Shown piece after piece: positions 1 through 10,625 of a stretch of 64,000 nucleotides of DNA. The stretch comes from Orobanche coerulescens (taxonomy: Eukaryota > Streptophyta > Magnoliopsida > Lamiales > Orobanchaceae): contig CM065810.1 in NCBI GenBank assembly GCA_033398695.1, positions 146,135,858-146,199,857 on the forward strand, written 5' to 3'. The position numbers were made by a program, and so were the translations under genes. The notes under the pieces are model-generated. The model saw only the letters and a program-made list of their open reading frames with translations, was not told the origin of the DNA and searched no databases. Position 1 is the stretch's first letter. Each line of letters opens with the position of its first letter.

Positions 1-2
1 CT

Positions 3-707
3 CTTGATTGGAGCAGTAACTGGGAGGAGCATTTGCCATTGATCGAATTCACGTACAACAATAGTTGGCACGCATCGATTCGGATGGCACTGTATGAGGC
101 ACTTTATGGGCGGCGATGTCGATCACCGATTTGTTGGGATGAGGCGTCCGATTTGATCGGGACCGAGCCGGATGTCGTTTTAGAGACGAGGCGGAAGATA
201 GAATTAATTCGGGAACGAATGTTGACCGCCCAGAGTCGACAGAAGTCGTATGCCGATGTCCATCGTCGACCTTTGGAATTCGAGGTTGGAGACCACGTTT
301 TGCTAAAGGTGTCTCCGACGAAGGGAGTTTTTCGTTTCGGGAAGAAAGGGAAGTTGAGTCCGAGATTTACTGGACCCTTTGAGATTCTCGAGCGAGTCGG
401 TGGGTTGGCATACCGTTTGGCGTTACCTCCGGCCTTGAGTCATGTTCATAACATTTTTCATGTTTCCCAGCTGAGGAAATATGTCCCGGATCCTAGTCAC
501 GTCATCGATTATGGAGAGATTCGTGTCGCCGAGGATGTTACTTTTGAAGAACGTCCTTTGAAGATTTTGGAGCATCGCGAGAAACCACTGAGACATAAAA
601 CCATTCCCTTGGTCAAGGTGAAGTGGTCGAGACATGGTGTCGAGGAGGCGACCTGGGAAACCGAGGATAGCATGCGTGCTAAGTACCCCGAGTTGTTTGT
701 TTCTTAA
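3..707 (+). CDS. Pol polyprotein C-terminus: integrase C-terminal half with GPY/F module and chromodomain (partial)
   Basis: The frame is open from base 3 to the stop at 705-707, so the true start is upstream of the window. The end of the integrase core is seen as W-E-E-H-L-P-L-I-E-F followed by YNNSWHASI. A basic stretch follows with VGDHVLLKVSP and then the GPY/F module (LSPRFTGPFEIL, about residues 120-131). The last 50 residues, from RPLKILEHREK to TWETEDSMRAKYPELF, form a chromodomain of the chromovirus type. Such chromodomains target integration to particular chromatin marks. No stop or frameshift interrupts this stretch, so this part of pol looks undamaged. It would act inside the virus-like particle and preintegration complex. 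The family call is secure; intactness of the rest of the gene cannot be judged. Confidence 0.9.
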   Translation, partial: LDWSSNWEEHLPLIEFTYNNSWHASIRMALYEALYGRRCRSPICWDEASDLIGTEPDVVLETRRKIELIRERMLTAQSRQKSYADVHRRPLEFEVGDHVLLKVSPTKGVFRFGKKGKLSPRFTGPFEILERVGGLAYRLALPPALSHVHNIFHVSQLRKYVPDPSHVIDYGEIRVAEDVTFEERPLKILEHREKPLRHKTIPLVKVKWSRHGVEEATWETEDSMRAKYPELFVS

Positions 708-730
708 GTTTCGGGACGAAACTTATTTTT

Positions 731-742
731 AGTGGGGTAGAA
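731..742 (+). other. Polypurine tract, plus-strand primer
   Basis: AGTGGGGTAGAA lies directly before the TGTAATAT that opens the LTR. It follows the usual chromovirus post-pol string CGGGACGAAACTT, with only about 23 bases between the pol stop and the tract. Confidence 0.8.
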
Positions 743-1266
743 TGTAATATCTGCATTTTTCTTCTTTTCCCGATATTCCCATTTTGGTGGATTTTTGTTT
801 TTAGCGACTCGCCTGTAACCTTATCGATATTTTGAATCTATTTTATTCTTGGAGTTTCTCCATTTTGACGAGTTTCGGAGATGTATTAATATTATTCTGT
901 TTTATGTCATGTATTATGGCATGGATGTCCGTTTCTCGTAGAACCCATTCGCTTTTGTATTTTCTTTGGTTTCACGAGTTCGTATAGTTGAGTTATTCAT
1001 GTTGTGAGTTTCGGTTTGTTAATCCGGCGTTGTATCGCGATTTTTGGACGTCAATGCTTTCGTAATTTTCCCTAAGTTTAGGTATTCTTGTTATCTTTGT
1101 TGTTCCCGAACCTTCGGCATTCGGAATTACGCTTCATCGTAACGTTTTGATTTCGACTTAAATCCGTGGTGAGTGTATCCGTGGTCATGGATACACCTTG
1201 TTATTTTCTCTTTTCGATCGCCTCCTCGCCGAGCAAGTGCCAGATCGCCTCATTGTCACAGCCATG

Positions 1267-1562
1267 TTACGGCCGTAAGTCGATACATACGGCCGTAATA
1301 ATCGAGAGTTACGGCCGTAAGCTTCCTTCATACGGTCGTAAAAGGCTTCGCTTCTTACCCCCGGTCCAGCCCGAGTTACGGCGATCATGCTCGAGTTACG
1401 GCGTAAGTATCGTCACGGGCCGTAATGGTGTCTTGATACGGCCGTATGTGTCATTCGTAAATTTTGCCCATTTCATTCTCGAGCGATTACGGCGTAAAGG
1501 CGGTGAGTCTGGCCGTAATGTTCATATGTTACGGCCGTATGTTATGGATGTTACGGCCGTAA
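1267..1562 (+). repeat. Array of TTACGGCCGTAA palindromes in LTR U3
   Basis: About a dozen full or degenerate copies of the 12-base perfect palindrome TTACGGCCGTAA lie in 300 bases. Full copies are at 1267-1278, 1309-1320 and 1551-1562. Near copies such as TACGGCCGTA, TACGGTCGTA and TTACGGCGTAA are scattered between. Spacing is irregular, so this is not a simple tandem repeat. The last copy ends 10 bases before the TATA box. Position suggests promoter or enhancer sites, or a methylation target; the binding factor is unknown. Confidence 0.85.
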
Positions 1563-1572
1563 CACCGGCCAG

Positions 1573-1580
1573 TATATAAA
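1573..1580 (+). promoter_or_regulatory. TATA box of the LTR promoter
   Basis: TATATAAA lies just downstream of the palindrome array and about 830 bases into the LTR, a normal place for the U3/R boundary promoter. Confidence 0.65.
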
Positions 1581-2198
1581 CTGACAGCAGCCGTATTTTT
1601 CCTCATTTCTCACCTCTCTCACTTCTCTTCGCGACGGGAACGACCTGGAGAGCTAGGTTTCGCCCGATTTTTGCCCAAACACCATTGTAGAAGTGTATTC
1701 AAGCTTCATATCATCAACCTATCTCTAATCATTCATTGTTCATCGTCAAATCAAGGTAAAATCTCTTAGAACCCTACTTTTGGATAATTTGGGAGTTTTG
1801 GGATTTTCTTTCGATTCGTTCCGTTTTGTTGTTGGATTCAAGATGAATATGATTCATCTTGTTGATATCATTAGTTTTCCTACGGATTCATGATATATTT
1901 TCATAGTTTTGAGAAACCGGGAGGGTTTGGTTGTGGTCCGCCCTCGTTATTATTTTTATTCGAATATACATGAATCGTAGGCGGGTTTTTGAGTGTTTTC
2001 CAATTCCGTATTCGTTTAGAATTGGTTGTGATTGTGTTATTCGAAACGTTAGGTTTATTTCCGCCGGTTCCTCGCGGTCGTGCTTGATTCTTCCTTTCCG
2101 TTCGTATCACCGTCTATTAACCGAGGCAAGTACCCTTATGAACTTACAATCTTAACGTAGTAGTATGGCATGAGAATGGTGTGTGTGTGTGTATGCTC

Positions 2199-2330
2199 AC
2201 TATGGGTTAGACCCGACGGGGTCTCGGTAGGGGTCCACGGAGGGGTGGATCCGCGAGCTTGCTTTTAACCACTACGGGTTAGATCCGACGGGGTCTCGGT
2301 AGGGGTCCACGGAGGGGTGGATCCATGGTT
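2199..2330 (+). repeat. 72-base direct repeat inside the LTR (two copies)
   Basis: ACTATGGGTTAGACCCGACG and its near copy start at 2199 and 2271. Each unit carries GGGGTCTCGGTAGGGGTCC and GGAGGGGTGGATCC. It is a local tandem duplication in the R/U5 part of the LTR, of no evident function. Confidence 0.8.
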
Positions 2331-2895
2331 AATTGTGGTGCATTTTACAAATGTGATTTGATTATGGCATTTCCGGAAATGAGTGTTTTGGAACTATTAT
2401 TTTCTTGATTGCATGCATTTACTATATGTGTAAGATGTAAGTTGTTCATTTGGTTACTTGTACTAGCGTAATTGCTAACCCCTCTGGGGACACGTTTTGG
2501 GGAAATTCATTTTATGAATTTCAGGTCAGGTTCATCGAGACGAGCGAGCGCTGGACCAGTACGCGGATGATGGCCGTGCGTGATGATTGTGCACGAGTGA
2601 TGTCTTAGTGTCTTCTATCTTTTCATCTTTTGTGGTTTTTGAACTAATAGTAGTACTCGAGTACTTAAGAGTTTTTATTCGTCCGGGTTGTATTGTTGTC
2701 TATTATGTTTGTGTTGGATGATGGTGTTATGTTTGACCGGTTGAACCCGGTGAATTATTCTGTTTTGCGTCTTTATGACGAGGAGTTATTTTGTCGTTTC
2801 TGTGAGTCGATGAGTATGATGTTGCTCAGCCTAGTGGGTCCCAGATAGGGATTCACGGCGCTGTAATATACCTCGAATATCTTGGGGGTGTTACA

Positions 2896-4169
2896 TTAGG
2901 AAGGTTGATCGGGTAGAAATATCTCTTTGGAAGAGCATACTGAAGGTCCTAAGGAGACATCTGATCAGGGATAAGGAACCGAACCTATTGTAACACAACC
3001 TCCACTTCGAAGGTCTGATAAGGTGAATAAGCTACAACGAGCCATTTATGGGCTGAAGCAAGCTTCTCGGAGTTGGAACCTTCGATTTGACGAAGCAGTC
3101 AAGGACTTAGACTTCGTACGAAATGAGGAGGAACCGTGTGTTTACAAAAAGCTCAGTGGGAGCAATATTGCGTTCTTAGTACTATATGTAGATGATATTC
3201 TACTTATAGGAAATAACGTAGCAATGCTCAGCACTGTGAAAGCTTGGCTTTCTAAAACATTCTCCATGAAAGACTTGGGAGAAGCTTCCTATATTATAGG
3301 GATCCGTCTTTACAGAGATAGACCGCGAAGAATGATAGGACTTTCCCAAGCCCTCTATATAGATAAAATCCTGAGAAGATTCAAGATGGATGAATCTAAA
3401 AGAGGGTTCCTTCCCATGCGACATGGAATTCATCTCACCACGAAAATGTGTCCTCAAAGTGAGGATGACAAGAGAGATGAGTAAGGTACCCTATGCCTCG
3501 ACAGTGGGTAGCCTCATGTACGCTATGTTGTGAACGAGACCGGACTTAGCCTACGCTGTGAGTATGGTAAGCCGATTTCAAGCAAATCCGGGTAGGGAAC
3601 ACTGGACTGCCGTAAAGAACATTCTTAAGTACTTAAGAAGAACTAGAGATTTGGTTCTTACTTACGGTGGTGGAGAACTGAGGGTGATTGGATTCACCGA
3701 TTCTGATTTTCAAGGAGACAATAACGACTCTAAGTCGACATCTGGGTATTTGTTTACTCTCAATGGAGGAGCAGTATCTTGGAGAAGCTCCAAGAAAACT
3801 GCTACTGCAGATTCCACCTGCCAAGCAGAGTATCAAGCTGCCCCAGAGGCTAGCAAAGAAGCATTTTGGATGCAGAAGTTTATGCAAGAACTTCAAGTCG
3901 TGCCTAATGCGGATCTGCCTACATCACTATTCTGTGATAATGATGGAGCTGTCGTCCAAGCCAAGGAGCCTAGGGCTTACCACAACACCAAGCATATAGA
4001 GAGAAAATACCACATCGTTTGAGAGATGGTGGAAAAATGATATGTTTCATTGCAAAGAGTAGACTCAGAAGACAATGTCTCTGACCTGCTGACTAAGCCA
4101 TTATCTCAGGCCGTCTTAGAAAGACATCTGAAGAACATGGGTATTGGATACCATGATGTGTGGTATTGA
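2896..4169 (+). pseudogene. Copia pol remnant: reverse transcriptase and RNase H
   Basis: The frame from 3023 begins inside the RT domain (LQRAIYGLKQASRSWNLRFD) and includes the catalytic YVDDIL motif. The preceding 2896-3022 encodes the linker normally found before RT, so the RT N-terminal half is deleted at about 3022. A one-base shift near 3473 and a TGA at 3530-3532 break the frame. The RNase H region from 3558 shows FTDSDF, the AEY segment and FCDNDGAV, followed by KHIERKYHI. Two TGA codons (4020-4022 and 4038-4040) interrupt the tail, which ends at 4167-4169. Several stops look like CGA-to-TGA decay. It cannot make an active enzyme. Confidence 0.9.
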
Positions 4170-4170
4170 G

Positions 4171-4184
4171 TGCAAGTGGGAGAT
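4171..4184 (+). other. Polypurine tract of the copia element
   Basis: TGCAAGTGGGAGAT precedes the LTR opening TGTTAGAAATATG. AAGTGGGAGA is the standard plus-strand primer of Angela-type copia elements. Confidence 0.8.
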
Positions 4185-6048
4185 TGTTAGAAATATGCCC
4201 TCGAATGCCACTCAGGGGATGAGAGAGTAAGGGCATTGTACTTGTAATTATGGAATTATTAATAAAAAGGCAATACGATTCATTCACTGTTTATTGTATT
4301 TCAATTGCATTCTTGACTTGGTAAACATTGAAGTGAAGTCCATGTAAATAAATCGAACATTCCATTCTCGTTATGGGATAAGAGAATATGCACTGGAAGT
4401 GTATAAAGTTTATTTACGTAAATTGTTCGCAAGTCAATAAACTTAAAATGGGCATTAAGTTTTAATACTTGTATAACTTATGCTAGGACGTGTGCACGTC
4501 TTGATAGCATAGTTATAAGTATATTGGTGGAGCCAGTATACTTGAACACGACTCATACTCGATTCAGTCACACGGTATTCACTCTCGGAGAGTCGATGAT
4601 GAATCGAAAGGTTGTGATAGTATACGTGGACCTTTGACTTGAGGGTTCAGTAGAAGATGTGCCTATGATGTTTAGTTTGCCATTAGAGTAGTTAGACTCA
4701 TTTGCTTAATTGCTGAGTCGACCTCGAAGTGCGAACTATACGGGCAGGTAGCAGTCTTTACTGTACGCCAAGAAAGGATTCTATCTCCTGTTAGTGAGCA
4801 GGCGAATGTCCTATATGGTTAATGGCAAATAAGATCATAAGTCTTTGGCCAAAGCATTCTGATATAGTCGTATTAGATACACTATTAATCAGTCGATCTT
4901 GATTTGCATTAACACATGTATAGAGTTTAGTCAATAGTAGGGTTTGACTTTACCGTGACCCGAAGACTTGACCGGGACATCTGATGGAGGGTCTATATGT
5001 ATATAGTATTTACGACATAATGGTTCTGGAATGATCCCTTCATTCGTTCTCAGTCGGGGTTTACAGTGCGGCCCACTAGGCTGGCTAAGTGCTGCCCGCA
5101 CTCATTGGTTCCTCCCAATGCCGGCTGAGACGGACCTACGGAGTCGCGCATTAGGAGCGTTGACGGATAAATGTGAATTTATTATCTCTCTATTAATATT
5201 AGATATTAGATATCTAATTATGATTTATTGGATAAATCAAATAGTGGTCTTATGAATTAAAATTAAGTTACCGGGTAATTAATTAAATTCATAAATTATA
5301 TTTCTTAGAGAAACATAGTTGTATTTGATATAATTAATTAATTAGATTAATTAATTAATATAAATACATTGATAATTTAACGGAGTGTATTTAACGGAGT
5401 CGTTTGACGAACGTCCGGTACACGAGCCGAGTGGCTTGGCTCGTTTTCTAGGATACTTCCTTGGGCCGCCCCACCTCTCCCCACCTCACATGGCCATTTT
5501 CTTGTGTGCATGTTATGTGTTGTAAAGTCATAACAATAATGTTTGAGATTCTCTCTCACATTATTTTTCCTTCATGATGAGTTGTTTTATATATATATTA
5601 CAAACTCATTTCATGCAAGAAGTTGACTTGACACACACACTCAAATTACCTACTGCCGTGAGTTTGAGAGTGGAGGGAGAATTTTATCCATCTTATTTTC
5701 TTTCACTTTGAGTTGAGAAAAAATAAGAAATAAAAAAGAGATATAAATTCCTATAGTAATTCCTAGCCGTGTTCTTGGAGAACGGATTACTATCGAACTT
5801 TTCCGGCAACTTCCGATGCGTGTGAAGTAGAGGCTTCGTACATTTCGGTGCTTGGAACGAAGGGATTTCATGTTCGGGACGGGGTTCGTGATCATCATCA
5901 ATTTTACGAAGAATTATTTCAAAGACTTCTAGGGTATGATCTTTATCTTCGTATTTATATTTTCGTATATACGTTACTTGATCGATCCTGTTTGGGATTC
6001 GTTTTTATTTTCCGCTGCGTATTTCGTTTTATTTTCGGAATCCCAACA
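4185..6048 (+). repeat. 3' LTR of the Angela-like copia element (1.86 kb)
   Basis: Ends are TGTTAGAAATATG and TCCCAACA, giving TG...CA with inverted TGTT/AACA. The length matches Angela/BARE LTRs. A very AT-rich palindromic block (TTAATTAATTAGATTAATTAA type) lies at about 5327-5367, followed by TATAAATAC, which may be the TATA region. Short reading frames here are not conserved proteins. The frame opened at 5936 is only the fusion of LTR end and neighbouring gag. Confidence 0.85.
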
Positions 6049-6049
6049 A

Positions 6050-6631
6050 TCGGACCCCGAAATGCACTTGAGCAAGTTCAACATCTACATGACCGAGTGT
6101 GGGGCATCAGACGCGACCAGGTTCCGAATGTTCCCTCTGACGCTGGACGACCTCGCCCACAGGTGGTACACCTCATTGCCGCCTCGGTCCATCGGCTCCT
6201 TTAACCAACTGGCGAACGTCTTCACAGAGTACTTCGCCGCCAAGGTTGCTCGACCAGAAGGTCCCCATCGCATGCTGCGAATCAAGAAAGGGAAAGAAGA
6301 GTCCGACTCGGACTACATCGACCGGGTAGACGAGATCATCCTCAACGGCGAGCCCGTAAGCGATGAGATCGCCCTCCACGTGGTCCTAGCCGGATTCCAT
6401 GGTCTTTCGCCTATGTTCAGGCATCTTACGAAGGACCAGCCCACGACCTACGCGGTCTTCCGAGCTAAAGCCGAAGATTTCCTGGCCAGGCAAAGGCTTC
6501 TTATTAGCCTAGGAGTAGCGCGATCGGCGCCCGAGCGACGACCTCCAGTCTCCCAGCCCGATCGCTATTATCCAGCAGAGCCGGAGGACTCGCTCGCCAT
6601 CTACAGTCCACCATTTAACATGAGGGACTAA
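6050..6631 (+). pseudogene. Tat-type gag fragment, N-terminus cut off by the copia insertion
   Basis: The frame enters at the copia LTR junction (residues S-D-P-E-M-H-L) and reads through to a stop at 6629-6631. The retrotransposon gag domain is plain: CGASDATRFRMFPLTLDD, then HRWYTSLPPRSIGSFNQL, a tract equivalent to the IRQ-KGES region (LRIKKGKEESDSDYIDR) and the LAGFHGLSPMFRHL end. Gag forms the particle shell that packages element RNA. The zinc-knuckle C-terminus is absent: the frame closes soon after the core. The upstream part of the gene should lie left of the window. No internal stop is seen in what remains. Confidence 0.8.
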
Positions 6632-7341
6632 GGCTCGCGATCGCCTCCACCGCACATCATGAAGCCATGGTCCTGGTAGTCGATGGAACCGGCTGCTTCG
6701 GCCATGCAAGGTCCCTTTCGGCCGAGATCGCCCGCCCTTCGTTTAAATACGAGGCCGGCGTAGTCTGAGGGCTCTCCAAAATTAATCAGTGGACACGATC
6801 GCCCGCCCTCAAGGATCATCATCTAACTTGGTGAACCCGGACAAAGCGACACGTGCCACTACCCCCGTCTCGACGTACACCGTCGAGGTTCGCCACCTCC
6901 ATGGCGGGTCGAGGTGGAAGCAGAGCTAACAAGCCGCGGAGGTGGAGTTGATTCATCCGACGCTGCCCCGCGCAAGGACTCCTCTAGACCGAGACCGCAC
7001 GCCCTTCGTTTAAATACGAGGCGAGGCGCAGCGTAACAGAGGACCCTCATAATAAAGTGAGTCACGGGACACTCAATGTCTACGCGCATCAAGACACGGT
7101 CATGGAGTCAGTCCATCGATTTCCGCGACTGTGCACGATTCCTCAAACAAGCAAAACCATCAAGTTTCCGAGGGGGATCGGCCAATGTTGTTTTTTGCAG
7201 GTACAAGACCGAAAGATAGCTAGCCAATCACCCATGATAGCCCAAGTCCGAATCCTAAGTCATCTCAACAAGATCGCCCGTCCTCATCCTTACACGATCG
7301 CCAGCAAGAACCACCTCGCCCCATGTCTTCAACATAGGAGC
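6632..7341 (+). repeat. Non-coding 3' region of the Tat element with direct repeats
   Basis: No credible coding. A near-palindromic unit containing CCCTTCGTTTAAATACGAGG occurs at about 6718-6762 and again at about 6984-7024, with CGAGA(T/C)CGC before each. Tandem or dispersed repeats between the coding end and the 3' LTR are usual for Tat elements. Confidence 0.6.
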
Positions 7342-7356
7342 AAGCTGGGGGGCAAT
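7342..7356 (+). other. Polypurine tract of the Tat element
   Basis: AAGCTGGGGGGCAAT precedes the TGTTGTG that opens the LTR. The CTGGGGGGCAA form is the one usual in Tat elements. Confidence 0.8.
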
Positions 7357-8570
7357 TGTTGTGTTGAGAATTACACTCTCCGAACGGCGATCGCCTCGGA
7401 GATCGGGCGACCTAGCCACTGCCGAGCAGACGAGGCAGAACTGCCGACCAGCAACCAGGCGACCTAGCCTTAGCCCAGCAGACAAGATAAATCGTCCAAC
7501 CGAAGGTCCCAGGACAAGTCCCGGTGCCGAGCGATCGACACCAAATATGATCGTCTCTCGGTACTCAGCGACCGACACCTGGCGACCGACAAGCGGACGA
7601 TCATCTCTCGGTACTCGGCGACTGACCCTTGGTGACCGACCGATGCCGACCTTCAGCGACTGGCCGATGCCGACCCTCAGTGACCAGCTAGAGACGACCG
7701 CTTCATGTCGATCAGAGCCGATGGCCATCCAGTCGGCAAAGGCCGAGCCTCAGGACAGACACCACGTGCAAGAGCCGGGACAAGATCCGCATATCACGAA
7801 TCATTGACCACAGCCTGTCAGCATCCGTCCACCAGCCGACAAGCCCGCCGAAAGTTGTGAGTAGGGCCGCATGTGACAGTGACTCCAGACGCGTGCTGGC
7901 TCCTCATTGGACCGCCCAGCTAGCTGCCGGCTGAAGCCTTGGACTTTAGGCAGACTGTCAGCATCTACCTTGGACTTTAGGCCGACAGCCCGTGTGATCG
8001 CCCCATTATAATATTGGCCGACAGACGATCGCCCCATTATTATAATGGCCGGAAGGCGATAGCCCGCCAGAAGACAAGGCTCCGCTGCCCCTATATATAC
8101 AAGGCTCCCAGCACTTGTCCAAGGACAGAGATTCTGACTCTCAAAACACCCTGCACTCGGATTTCTCTCGGATTTTTCCTGACTGAACAAGCATTCTCTG
8201 CATTCCCACGAGATTTCTCACAGCACTTGGCTATCTCCAACTCTTAGCAACAGCTATCATTCGGTATTTACTTCTCCCGGCCTCTCTCATCAAGCAGACG
8301 ATCGGCAGGGACGAAGAACACCGAGCTTCGCTCAAGAGCCGGATTAACAGAGTCTTTTTACACTCATTGTATTTAGATTTCTCACATTAATACTTGTATC
8401 CACGAATATTTGTATTAATAACATCTCGCGAGAGCATTCAAGCCCGGGCCTAACAAACCCGGCAAATCTAGTGTTTATTCATATTCTCTCGGAAGTGCTC
8501 CCGCAAATTGTTGTTTGTTGTCCGTCTTCCAGCAGTATTAATCTTCGGATAAATATTTTGGGCAACAACA
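7357..8570 (+). repeat. 3' LTR of the Tat-lineage element (1.2 kb)
   Basis: Ends are TGTTGTGTTGAG and GGGCAACAACA. U3 is rich in short tandem repeats built on CGACCGA, CTCTCGGTACTC(A/G)GCGAC, TTGGACTTTAGG and GATCGCCCCATTAT. A TATA box, CTATATATAC, is at 8091-8100. The open frames in both strands here are by-products of the repeats. The candidate target-site duplication after the LTR is ATAAT. Confidence 0.8.
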
Positions 8571-9752
8571 ATAATAAACACAGTTTTGTTGGATAAAATA
8601 TATTTTTACTGGTGGCGAGTTAATAATCTTGGTTAATTACATGTACAATGTGGCGTTGCTAAGCCAATACTCGACTCGACTTAAGCTAATCAAAAACTAA
8701 TGAAAACATAAAATAAACATAAAAGGAAACGGGATGGTAGTCCGTATGTTTTTCTACTTTTATTTTTCTATTTTTTTTGCATACACTATTGCCCTACCAT
8801 CCAAAATAATACATCATAGGGGCCTTGGTTCTCCCCTTACACTTGAACTTTTACATACTTTACAAATAACTATACTTTTAAGATAATCGAAACACTTGGA
8901 GTACTTTTAAGATATTTTGCACATGTGGGGGTAATAATTGTTGTTCATCCCCATCACTCCATTACACTAGTACTTTACCCATGAGTCCCAATCGTCCCAA
9001 AACAATATATACAAGATATGACTCGACTTAGCAACCATGTAATCAATTAGATAATTAACTAAGGGTTTAAACAAATGTTGTCACAATAATGCACTAAAGG
9101 TGAGTGCATACAAGGTAGGCTAAGGCGATTTGGGTATACATTTGGGGGTGGATTGTAAACAAATTCTTCTTTTAAGCAATCGGAATGCGCTATTCAGAAT
9201 TTCTTCCTTTCGGTCTTTCCAATCACCTAAAGTTAGAAGCGAAAAAAGATAGGCTCGGGGGGTGTACTAGGGGTATCATGTACCAAAAATGGGTACAACG
9301 CAAGGTTGTGAGAGAATTACTTGACCAATGTAGCCAATGTAATTATATTACAGGTTTAAAACAAGGGTTATCCTAATGCCTCTTATCACTTAGTTAATCC
9401 TAACTACACGAATGTAGTCTCACTTGTGGACTCGGAATGGTCACTGACGCAAGTTCTAGAATCTAAGTACTACCGGTACTCACATAAGCATTAAGGCTTT
9501 TCCTATCAAATATAGGGGCGAACCTCACATATTTGGTGTGGAAATTTTTTTTGAGTGGTACGGTTTTTGTGCTAGTCATACAACTCCTATCCATGAGATG
9601 CTCATTAAGACTAAAGTTTCACTCCTATATGTTGTAAAAATTTTAAAATTGGCGCTAAAATTGCCCTAACAAGTATTTCTCTTAGTTTTATTACACACCA
9701 ACCATTAAACAAACAAAAATCAAGTGTAATTGCATTCTCTAAGGTATCATCA
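8571..9752 (-). repeat. 3' LTR remnant of the Athila-like element
   Basis: On the minus strand it opens TGATGATACC next to the G-rich tract. It is cut at 8571 by the Tat LTR. The matching LTR end seen at 13040 is ACGTATCA, so the ends are TGAT...ATCA. No coding is seen in this AT-rich 1.2 kb. Confidence 0.6.
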
Positions 9753-9776
9753 TTTATCCCCCCCCCCCCCCTTACA
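9753..9776 (-). other. Polypurine tract with 14-base G run (minus strand)
   Basis: A C14 run on the plus strand (9758-9771) is read as AAGTGTAAG then G14 on the minus strand. It follows GGGGACAATGTTCAGCTTAA, the usual sequence before the 3' LTR of this group. Confidence 0.7.
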
Positions 9777-10625
9777 CTTAAGCTGAACATTGTCCCCAAT
9801 GTTCAAATAGAAAGATATAAAAGTAAAGTAGGTAAAAGAATGAAACAAATACTCCCCTGATTCATTATGTGTGGATAATGTGGTAACATGGTTAGATCCT
9901 CCTCCAAGAAAATAAACGTAGAAAGCTTCCCTTCCAGAAATATAAATCATCTTCTTGTCCAATATAACCTGTTAATCCTGAGAAAACAAACAAGAAACCT
10001 TGCATAACATCAGCGGTAAAATCTACATAAAATAAAATCTTAGAAAGCAAATAAAGATATAATGCTTGTGGAATGAATATTTGCAGATTCCTGGAGTTTA
10101 TAAGTTAAAGATTTGATAAACATTACGGTTCCGGCAGAAAAACAAAACTTGCAAAATTTTTCCAGAATTTTACACCTGACGCCGTCAGAGTGTTCTAACA
10201 GAAATTTTATGTTTAGTTTCCGGAAAATTTCTTGAAAAACCTATACCTTAATTCCTGGGATTCCTGCAAAATATTCATTATGACTCGATACAAGCATTTG
10301 ACTCGAACAAATACTAATTTGCATGCTAGTTTAATATTGTCATGATTCATGCTCAATCTTGTTCTTATAAACATATTTAGATTTCTCTTACACTTATCCT
10401 TTGCAAAATACCTTTATATGTAGTTAAGACGAAGTTAAAAACAAAATAAAGCATTGTCACAATTTAATTTGAAGCATGAACCATAAACAATAAAAATAAA
10501 ACACACATACGGAAGCAAATAAAAACAAACAAACAAACAATCAAACAAATAAAGCTTGGGTTGCCTCCCAAGAAGCGCTTTTCTTTATTAACGAGTCTTA
10601 TAGCTAGACTCAAAGTCACATACTA
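9777..10625 (-). other. Non-coding 3' region of the Athila-like element
   Basis: AT-rich, no credible coding. An inverted repeat CTTGGG-TTGCCT-CCCAAG lies at 10555-10572 just after the gag-protease frame. On the minus strand it reads GCTTCTTGGGAGGCAACCC, a string I recognise as strongly conserved at this place in plant Ty3 elements of this group. Confidence 0.55.

Larger units (their letters stand above)
1..2895 (+). mobile_element. Ty3/gypsy chromovirus (Tekay-like), 3' end: pol terminus and 3' LTR
   Basis: The left edge enters an LTR retrotransposon in its integrase gene. It runs through the pol stop at 707, a short purine-rich spacer and a complete 3' LTR (743-2895). The 5' part lies outside the window. 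The type II chromodomain at the end of pol, the polypurine tract close after the stop and the long LTR all fit the Tekay lineage. The sequence right of the LTR (2896 on) is a copia element, so this element inserted into copia DNA. The candidate target-site duplication after the LTR is TTAGG, but its partner is off-window. The lineage call is by protein similarity remembered for the family and was not computed. Confidence 0.85.
743..2895 (+). repeat. 3' LTR of the Tekay-like element (about 2.15 kb)
   Basis: It starts TGTAATATCTGC right after the polypurine tract and ends GGGGGTGTTACA, giving the TG...CA ends and inverted TGTAA/TTACA termini. U3 holds an array of CG-rich palindromes (1267-1562) followed directly by a TATA box (1573-1580). 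The transcribed part carries a possible intron donor near 1751 and an acceptor near 2523, and a 72-base tandem repeat at 2199-2330. Its right end is homologous, as reverse complement, to the left ends of the LTRs at 17485, 34893 and 40691: all share a GTGGG(T/C)CCC-type block and TGTAACACCCC. Those LTRs therefore belong to the same broad lineage in opposite orientation. Confidence 0.88.
2896..6048 (+). mobile_element. Ty1/copia retrotransposon, Angela/BARE-like, 3' part with internal deletion
   Basis: The element holds a decayed end of pol (RT and RNase H), a polypurine tract and a 1.86 kb LTR that opens TGTTAGAAATATGCCCT, the signature opening of Angela/BARE-type LTRs. Its left part was split off by the Tekay-like element. 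It is inserted in the gag gene of a Tat-lineage element. The bases after its LTR (ATCGG, 6049-6053) are the likely target-site duplication. The upstream pol is missing because of an internal deletion near 3022. Confidence 0.85.
6049..8570 (+). mobile_element. Ty3/gypsy Tat-lineage (Retand-like) element, non-autonomous 3' part
   Basis: The visible part has a gag fragment (6050-6631), about 0.7 kb of non-coding DNA with direct repeats, a polypurine tract with a G run, and a complete 3' LTR. No protease, reverse transcriptase or integrase lies between gag and the LTR, so this copy is gag-only or internally deleted. The 5' part lies outside the window, beyond the copia and Tekay-like insertions. 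The GC content is clearly higher than in the flanking AT-rich elements. Confidence 0.75.

Noticed and set aside
1267..1562. CRISPR-like array (short palindromic units separated by unique DNA)
   Set aside because: Units are 12 bases, spacing is irregular and the block is inside a plant LTR. There are no spacer-sized regular intervals or associated genes.
7255..7728. Overlapping long frames on both strands of the Tat LTR (also 7361-7807)
   Set aside because: High GC and short tandem repeats open frames in several phases; no domain, and they cross the LTR boundary.
9185..9376. Small frames in the Athila-like 3' LTR and 3' region
   Set aside because: AT-rich non-coding element DNA, short, no motif, wrong strand for the element.
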